Part shown: positions 1-4,592 of the stretch, one piece after another
Numbering within the stretch: position 1 is the stretch's first letter
Layout of the letters: each line of letters starts with the position of its first letter
Source of the DNA: an uncultured Porphyromonas sp.
Lineage (GTDB): Bacteria; Bacteroidota; Bacteroidia; Bacteroidales; Porphyromonadaceae
Assembly: GCA_900539765.1 (NCBI GenBank)
Contig: UQDF01000077.1
Coordinates: 1 to 7,295, forward strand
Reading direction: 5' to 3'
Length of the DNA: 7,295 nt
The notes under the pieces: generated by a model
The model's database searches: none
Told to the model about the DNA's origin: nothing
What the model saw: the letters and a program-made list of their open reading frames with translations, nothing else
Made by a program: the position numbers and the translations under genes

Positions 1-2
1 TT

Positions 3-191
3 GAAAACGAATTAAACCGCCGTATGCCGAACGGCACGTACGGTGGTGTGAGAGGGGAGGAAACGAAAGTAGGTCAGAAAACTTTCGTTTCCCGACCTAC
101 TCGATTTGTGGACTGCTGTCGAGCAGTCTACGTTTCCCCTAAACTTAGAAACTGTGCGTGTCTATGGGATGACCACCTTGTACGTTTGTGA
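3..191 (+). CDS. C-terminal tail of group II intron reverse transcriptase/maturase (partial, possible readthrough frame)
   Basis: A frame open at the left edge reads ENELNRRMPNGTYGGVRG and continues without a stop to TGA at 189-191. The opening stretch resembles, from memory, the C-terminal tails of Bacteroidetes group II intron maturases, whose coding frame overlaps domain V. The enzyme would reverse-transcribe the intron and help it splice, but none of its catalytic domains are in the window. As read here, the frame overlaps domains V and VI, crosses the predicted 3' splice site at 105 and overlaps the end of the convergent 702-aa gene by 30 bases. The spliced-out intron would encode only residues up to about 105. 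Alternatively the enzyme uses the frame ending at TAA 13-15 and this frame is merely open by chance. Direct similarity cannot be tested here. Confidence 0.38.
   Translation, partial: ENELNRRMPNGTYGGVRGEETKVGQKTFVSRPTRFVDCCRAVYVSPKLRNCACLWDDHLVRL
16..47 (+). ncRNA. Group II intron domain V (catalytic hairpin)
   Basis: Domain V is the metal-binding catalytic hairpin of group II introns. Pairs run A16-T47, C17-G46, C18-G45, G19·T44, C20-G43, C21-G42, G22-C41, T23-A40, A24-T39 and T25·G38. A two-base bulge (A36, C37) follows, then G26-C35, C27-G34 and C28-G33. The triad is C18-G19-C20 with the expected G·U wobble at its middle base, and the two-nucleotide bulge is at the conserved place. The terminal loop is GAAC, not the common GNRA tetraloop. 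Confidence 0.85.
50..105 (+). ncRNA. Group II intron domain VI with branch-point A99 and 3' splice site
   Basis: The base of the hairpin pairs 50-52 (GAG) with 100-102 (CTC). A99 is left unpaired, and 53-55 (AGG) pairs with 96-98 (CCT). After a small internal loop, a perfect 12-bp stem joins 59-70 to 81-92 with a ten-base loop. An unpaired adenosine on the 3' side, seven bases from a terminal AT, is the classic branch-point arrangement. Many IIC introns can also splice by hydrolysis, so use of A99 is an inference. A competing 8-bp pairing (68-75 with 94-101) also exists. Confidence 0.72.
108..131. terminator. Stem-loop between intron end and operon end; possible terminator
   Basis: GACTGCT (111-117) pairs perfectly with AGCAGTC (122-128) around the loop GTCG. 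Three more outer pairs (108-131, 109-130, and the wobble 110-129) make a 10-bp stem. It is the only strong hairpin in the gap outside the intron and lies 30 bases past the stop codon of the 702-aa gene. That placement suits a terminator for the - strand operon. However, the - strand continues as AAATCG and the + strand as GTTTCCCC, so neither has a proper T tract. It may instead be a processing or stability hairpin, or part of the intron's target site. Confidence 0.4.
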
Positions 192-2270
192 TCCTAGGCG
201 CAAGAGATAGCTACCAGAGGAGAGCCCCTCTATACGACACTCCTCGCCAGCTACAGCCTCAGTGGCGTAGCGCACCCGTCCATCTAGATCGAGGAGTGTG
301 AGCGTCTCACTCATATCTGAGCGGACGTAGAGTACGCCCTCAGCAATGCGCATCTGACAGCCAGCTGGTGCGAGCGTGTCCTCTACCCCTCCAGCGATAT
401 CGACGACAATCCGGCCTTTGTAAACCTCGACATTGAGTCCGACACTCTTGTAGTCCTTGTCACGCTGCTGGTCGTGAGAGACGATGATCTCACTGCCTTC
501 AGGCGTTGAGACACCACACCCCTCGAAGACGATCTCAAAGAGGTTGACGATGCCCCCCTGCTCGACGATGACATTAGCTGCATCGAAGATGATCTCGCCT
601 CCGTACTCGAGGTAGCCAAAGATGCCTGAGTCTTCTCCCGAGATGATCAGCTTAGGACCGCTCTCGATGGTGACACTCGTACCGTTGACGACTAGAGCCT
701 GACTCTTGGAGGTAATCTTTAGGGTGCCATCTCCGACGATACGACCTCCTGAGGTAAAGACGACACCCATATAGTTTGTGACTATCTCATTGTCTCCATG
801 CACCTCGATGGTGATGTCTCCTAGGGCTTGCATCACGCTGATGCCTTGGATCATCTCCTCGGTGACAAACTTAAAGCCGTTGAGCTTGAGGAGCTTCTCC
901 TCGGGGTCATAAGAGATGGTCCCGTCTCCTAAGATGTCGTGGCAGTTGGCTGTGGTAACTTGCTTGCCTGTAATGAATAGCGGTATGTCGACAGGTCTGT
1001 CGATAACCACTTTGCCCTTACAGACGCTACCATCTAGCATGACGGCGCCCTCCTGAGCGACAGCGCCCTGCGGTGTGACAATCGCAGCGCGTACCAAAGA
1101 GAGATCGGCAAAGCCGTAGAGTGCTCCCTCTGACCCGTCTAGGGCGAGGCGTGAATCTTCGATGGTGAGTCTAGCGGTCTCCTTGTCTCCATGTAGCGCA
1201 CGAAGCCCTGTAGCAGTACAGTTGACCCCCTGGATCTTAAGACTCCCCTTTACTTCGATAGCTGTGCCGGCAGGGGCGCTTACATCGAGGGATCCGTTTC
1301 CGTGGATCATCGACTCCTCACCACCTAGCAGGAGGGCTGTGTCGCTGTCGGAGGAGATCTTGTTTTCTCCTACGAGCGTGATGTAGACAGGCGTCTTAGC
1401 CTCGATGGCGGGTATGCCCTTAGCCTCGATATGACTATTCGAGAGAATGAGAGTAGCGTACTTCTTCTTGTAGGTAACCGTTTGATCGCCTAAGACGTCA
1501 GCCGCATTTTCAGGGGTGATGGCTATGCCGTTGACCTTGATGTCATAGTCGCTAGATACCTTCTTGATGATGATCTGATCCGAGATGGGATCTCCATCTA
1601 TCACGACTTCACCACCATCGACTTTAGCTCCGTAAGGCTCTACGATGACGCAGTTTCTGAGGTAGATATTGCCAAGGTCCGACATAGAGGGCATGTTGCC
1701 ACCCTTTGCTTTGAAGACCGTCCCCTCCTCGCCATCGATGGTTAGAGAGGTGCGCTCACCATATCCACCACCCGTGATGCCGTAGTCACCCTCTACATCG
1801 ACAGTGCAGCCACCCTGGATGACAAGCTGACACCCGTTGTCAATGTAACAAGCGACCCCCTTGGCAGTACAGCGAAGGGATCCACCCTTACCTGTGATGA
1901 TGACCTTCTGCCCCTCGAGAGAGATACGCCCTAGGTGATGCTTCAGGACGTTGGTGCCCTTCAGTAGGATCGTCACCTCTGGAGTCCCCTCGTGGATGTA
2001 GATACTCTCGGTATTGCCCGTGCAGTTCATGCGTACATTGTCGAGCGTGAGTACTCGTGTCGTAGGGTCAAAGGATATCTTCCCCTGCTCCCCGTCACCA
2101 CTGCCTGTCCAAATAGAAGCGGCATTGCTAGAGGTCACGGGCGTGCCGCCGATCTCTATGCCATAGTCTTGCGCCTTAGCTCCTACGGCAAGTGCCGTCA
2201 GGAGCAAGAGGCTGATCGTAAATCTGAAAAATTGATTCATATGATTGGTTGGTTTGTTAGTTTCAATCAT
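162..2270 (-). CDS. T9SS-sorted surface protein with three tandem beta-helix-like domains
   Basis: I recognise no named family; this is a predicted secreted or surface-anchored protein of 702 aa. A signal peptide with hydrophobic core ISLLLLTALAVG ends near AKAQ (residues 31-34). Three homologous domains follow, at about 35-237, 241-424 and 428-624. Each opens with a D-x-x-I-x-(V/I)-x-G-x-x-(V/I)-T-x-x-N-type motif and then a T-(I/V)-(S/T)-Y-x-x-x-x-x-x-L-x-L-like strand pair. Each closes with a (V/S)-x-P-x-G turn and a final K-x-(V/I)-V-(V/I)-D-like strand. Between these are short Gly- and Val/Ile-rich rungs (TIDG, IQGG, VHGDN), suggesting a right-handed beta-helix. Residues 630-702 form a T9SS type A sorting domain ending QTYKVVIP. 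No catalytic residues are recognisable, so ligand binding or adhesion is inferred. The start at 2270 lies 9 bp after the upstream stop and follows GAGAGAA. An internal ATG at 2240 (M11, MNQFFRF) gives a more typical signal peptide and an A-rich leader, so it may be the true start. It is the last gene of the operon. Confidence 0.85.
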   Translation of the reverse strand: MIETNKPTNHMNQFFRFTISLLLLTALAVGAKAQDYGIEIGGTPVTSSNAASIWTGSGDGEQGKISFDPTTRVLTLDNVRMNCTGNTESIYIHEGTPEVTILLKGTNVLKHHLGRISLEGQKVIITGKGGSLRCTAKGVACYIDNGCQLVIQGGCTVDVEGDYGITGGGYGERTSLTIDGEEGTVFKAKGGNMPSMSDLGNIYLRNCVIVEPYGAKVDGGEVVIDGDPISDQIIIKKVSSDYDIKVNGIAITPENAADVLGDQTVTYKKKYATLILSNSHIEAKGIPAIEAKTPVYITLVGENKISSDSDTALLLGGEESMIHGNGSLDVSAPAGTAIEVKGSLKIQGVNCTATGLRALHGDKETARLTIEDSRLALDGSEGALYGFADLSLVRAAIVTPQGAVAQEGAVMLDGSVCKGKVVIDRPVDIPLFITGKQVTTANCHDILGDGTISYDPEEKLLKLNGFKFVTEEMIQGISVMQALGDITIEVHGDNEIVTNYMGVVFTSGGRIVGDGTLKITSKSQALVVNGTSVTIESGPKLIISGEDSGIFGYLEYGGEIIFDAANVIVEQGGIVNLFEIVFEGCGVSTPEGSEIIVSHDQQRDKDYKSVGLNVEVYKGRIVVDIAGGVEDTLAPAGCQMRIAEGVLYVRSDMSETLTLLDLDGRVRYATEAVAGEECRIEGLSSGSYLLRLGSQTYKVVIP
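399..2168 (-). repeat. Three tandem copies of an approximately 190-200-residue domain
   Basis: Within the 702-aa protein the domain openings are DYGIEIGGTPVTSSNAA (residue 35), DYDIKVNGIAITPENAADVL (241) and DIPLFITGKQVTTANCHDIL (428). Matching domain ends are VEPYGAKVDGG, VTPQGAVAQEG and STPEGSEIIV. The copies are clearly homologous but strongly diverged. Confidence 0.8.
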
Positions 2271-2279
2271 TGTTCTCTC

Positions 2280-4580
2280 TTAAGGAATGAGACACTTGAC
2301 CGACTCAGCTGGTGTGGCGACGATGTAGAGTCCCTTTGTGAGGGCTACTAGCGGTATGTCGCATAGTCCATCGGCGTCAGACTGACTCTGCAGCAGTAGC
2401 TGACCCGTTATGTCATAGAGTGCGATCGGGGTGTCTGGTGCAGTAGTGACGTGTAGCATATCCAGTGCCACGCTCACTTGCAGTGCCGACTCGGCCGTAG
2501 GTGCCAAGAGAGGCTCGTTGGCTATCGGGAAGCCGATAGGTACTCCTGTGTCGCCACTAGCACCTCCGATGTAGTCGCTCATCTCCCAGCCCTGTGCGTG
2601 AGCGAGGTAGAGGAGCTCCTCCTGGAATGCGTTGTCAGCGCCTTCTCCCTGACTGTTGAGCCAAAGGATCGTCGCTTTCTCCTCTTCGAGACGCTTGGGT
2701 AGGTTAGCAATGATCTTCTTACCCGCCTCGACGGTTAGCTTGTTGCCGTAGCAAGAGAGCAGGTTCAGCAGAGGCGTGCCACTCAGCTGGATATCTGTGA
2801 GCTGATTGTCGTGTAGTCTGAGTGTCACGAGGTGTGGCAGGTCAGTCAGCTGAATCGTTGCGGGCTGATAGTCGTGTAGCTCGAGTTCGCGGAGATATTG
2901 TGCCTTGGTAAGCTCTACCTCTTTAATAGAGGCTCCGCTGACGATCAGTCTGTAGATGTCACCACGGAGGGTTAGCTCTGTGCCCTCGAGGGTATAGGAG
3001 ATAGGATCCTTCGAGCTGACGACAGGCTCGGTGGTGCCAGTGACTTGCATCTCGCCTAGCACGCCGATGGTGAGCTGTATGGTGCTGCCCGCCTTGTCAA
3101 AGGTGAGCTTGATCATACCCTCGCCCAGCTTGGGAGCATCAGAGCCACGATAGTCAAGACCCTTGCCAAAGTCGGCAAAGTCAGCATAGTCGACCACGCG
3201 CCAATACTTACCTAGCGCTTGATCCACAAGAGCTTTGGTGCAAACATTGCCCTCCGTCTGGCTAGGCGTATTGATCACCTTAAAGAGTCCTCTCGTGCGC
3301 CCTGTGCGATCAGGTAGTTTGGCAACGATCTGAGCCATCTGAGCCTCTTTGATCTGATTGTCGTAGATCTCCACTTTGCTGAGCGGGACTCCTGCTGCGA
3401 GGGTGATCTCGGTGAGCTGATTATTGTTGCAGAGTAACTGCTCTAAGTGAGTCTGTGCGGATAGGTCGATCTTAGTCAGGTTATTGTAAAAGAGGTGTAG
3501 CACCTTGAGTTCTTTCTGCTTAGAGAGGTCGAGCTGCGTGAGGTTGTTGTGTCCCATCTGCAGGGAGATGAGCTTGGGATTGTTGCTTAGGTCTATCGAA
3601 GCTATCTCCAGGTCTCCACAGCTGAGCTCCTTGAGTAGTGGGCAGTGTGACACGTCTAGTCCCCTAAAGGGGTTCTTGCTACAGCTCAGCCTGCGAAGCT
3701 GCTTGCTGTGCGAGAGATCTAGGCTCGTGAGCTTGGCATAAGCGCAGGAGAGCTCCTCGAGGAGAGGATACTTAGCTAGATCGAGGCTCTGCACCTTCGT
3801 GCCGTAGATGTCTAGGAAGAGCAACTTAGGGTGCTCTCCTAGGGTCAATGTCTCGAGATCAAAGTCATTTGATACGGAGAGACGCTCTAGCGAGGCCAGG
3901 TGTGCTACATCTAGGGCGGTGATCTCGTTGTCTCCACAAGAGAGGGTGCGCAGATCCACGTTTTGCGTTAAGTCGAGTGAGCGGATCTTGTTTTTCGCTA
4001 CGTCTAGCTGTTGTAGCTTCGTGCACTTGCTCAGATCTACTGATGAGGGGTAGTAGTTGTCCGAGTAGTCTAGGATCTCAAGCTCGGAGCATCTGTCGAG
4101 GGCTAGGCTCTTGACGTAGTTGCCCTTGAGTCGTAGCTCCTTGAGTGGTGATGCATTGGGTATGTCGAGACGCTCTAGCTGGTTGTAAGTACAGTCAAGA
4201 CGCTGGAGCGCCTTGGAGTAGGCGATGTTGAGCTCGGTGAGGTCGTTATTGTCACAGCGTAGCTCGGCTAGCTCTTTGGCCTGACGTACGTCCAGTGCCG
4301 AGAGCTTTTGGTGAGAGAGTGTGATCGCTGTGATGGCTCCTGATAGTTTCACATCAGCACTCTCGATGGTGTAGCTGTGTGCCTGACCATCAGCGAGGAT
4401 CGCACCTGCTAGGCCTTGCGCCGTTACTGCGCCATCGGCCGAGATGGTGAGTGTGATCGTCGATCCTACTGGCAGAGCCGTGGTAAATAGGATACGAGAA
4501 GCTGCATAGCTCTGTAAAGAGCATAGGGCGAGGCCCATGAGCATAGTCATGAATCCTCGCCTTATGAAAGAGTGAAGCAT
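2280..4580 (-). CDS. T9SS-sorted leucine-rich repeat surface protein with duplicated cap-LRR-cap unit
   Basis: A signal peptide (about 1-26, ending LQSYA) leads into a small beta domain (28-90), and then about 15 leucine-rich repeats of 21 residues (about 103-418). The repeats follow L-x-x-L-x-C/L-x-x-N-x-L-T-x-L-D-L-S, the IRREKO-type bacterial LRR also seen in internalin J-like proteins. Cysteine fills the variable strand position in about half of the repeats, forming a partial cysteine ladder. A cap (408-464) carries LPDRTG and TEGN. Residues 488-670 repeat the whole plan: a beta domain opening GSTIQLTI (compare GSTITLTI at 39-46), only about three LRRs, and a second cap with NLPKR and GEGADN. 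The end (about 697-766, with LYDITGQLL and GLYIV) is a T9SS type A sorting domain. LRR solenoids bind proteins, so adhesion or partner binding at the cell surface is inferred. It starts 12 bp after its upstream neighbour, indicating co-transcription. M11 is a possible later start but would shorten the positively charged N-region. Confidence 0.9.
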   Translation of the reverse strand: MLHSFIRRGFMTMLMGLALCSLQSYAASRILFTTALPVGSTITLTISADGAVTAQGLAGAILADGQAHSYTIESADVKLSGAITAITLSHQKLSALDVRQAKELAELRCDNNDLTELNIAYSKALQRLDCTYNQLERLDIPNASPLKELRLKGNYVKSLALDRCSELEILDYSDNYYPSSVDLSKCTKLQQLDVAKNKIRSLDLTQNVDLRTLSCGDNEITALDVAHLASLERLSVSNDFDLETLTLGEHPKLLFLDIYGTKVQSLDLAKYPLLEELSCAYAKLTSLDLSHSKQLRRLSCSKNPFRGLDVSHCPLLKELSCGDLEIASIDLSNNPKLISLQMGHNNLTQLDLSKQKELKVLHLFYNNLTKIDLSAQTHLEQLLCNNNQLTEITLAAGVPLSKVEIYDNQIKEAQMAQIVAKLPDRTGRTRGLFKVINTPSQTEGNVCTKALVDQALGKYWRVVDYADFADFGKGLDYRGSDAPKLGEGMIKLTFDKAGSTIQLTIGVLGEMQVTGTTEPVVSSKDPISYTLEGTELTLRGDIYRLIVSGASIKEVELTKAQYLRELELHDYQPATIQLTDLPHLVTLRLHDNQLTDIQLSGTPLLNLLSCYGNKLTVEAGKKIIANLPKRLEEEKATILWLNSQGEGADNAFQEELLYLAHAQGWEMSDYIGGASGDTGVPIGFPIANEPLLAPTAESALQVSVALDMLHVTTAPDTPIALYDITGQLLLQSQSDADGLCDIPLVALTKGLYIVATPAESVKCLIP
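3327..4274 (-). repeat. Array of about fifteen 21-residue LRR units
   Basis: Within the 766-aa protein, in-phase 63-bp units encode residues about 103-418. Typical units are ALQRLDCTYNQLERLDI and ELKVLHLFYNNLTKIDL. Some units are 22 residues long (66 bp), for example the one starting ELEILDYSDNYY. Units differ substantially at the base level, so the array looks old and diversified rather than recently expanded. Confidence 0.85.
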
Positions 4581-4592
4581 AGTTTGTTTAGC

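Larger units (their letters stand above)
1..105 (+). mobile_element. Group II intron (probable subgroup IIC), 3' end only
   Basis: This is the 3' terminus of a retrotransposing self-splicing intron whose body and most of its reverse transcriptase lie outside the window to the left. The sequence shows a complete domain V (16-47) followed by a domain VI that folds with an unpaired adenosine at A99. The predicted last bases are A104-T105, which gives the usual purine-pyrimidine (AY) intron end seven bases from the branch adenosine. The domain V catalytic triad reads CGC rather than AGC, as in the IIC intron of Oceanobacillus iheyensis, so I assign subgroup IIC by analogy. The exact 3' splice site is inferred from fold and end motif. 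It sits in the non-coding gap downstream of the surface-protein operon, in convergent orientation. Whether the intron is intact and active cannot be judged from this end. Confidence 0.82.

Noticed and set aside
59..101. H-type pseudoknot or CRISPR-like repeat
   Set aside because: The crossing repeats cannot form together because only one base links the second pair of arms. There is no repeated spacer structure, and domain VI of a group II intron explains the main stem.
132..152. GTTTC/GAAAC inverted repeat just after the 702-aa gene
   Set aside because: The 5-bp stem with an 11-base loop is too weak to call a terminator next to the much stronger hairpin at 108-131.
1992..2351. A 119-codon + strand ORF over the start of the 702-aa gene
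   Set aside because: It is antisense to the signal peptide and first domain of a gene with clear family features. It has no signal or domain of its own and no promoter-like element in front.
4519..4580. Lipoprotein signal in the 766-aa protein (C20 in LALCSLQ)
   Set aside because: The residue before Cys is Leu rather than Gly or Ala, and a good signal peptidase I site follows at SYA. A T9SS sorting domain also fits a soluble secreted precursor better.
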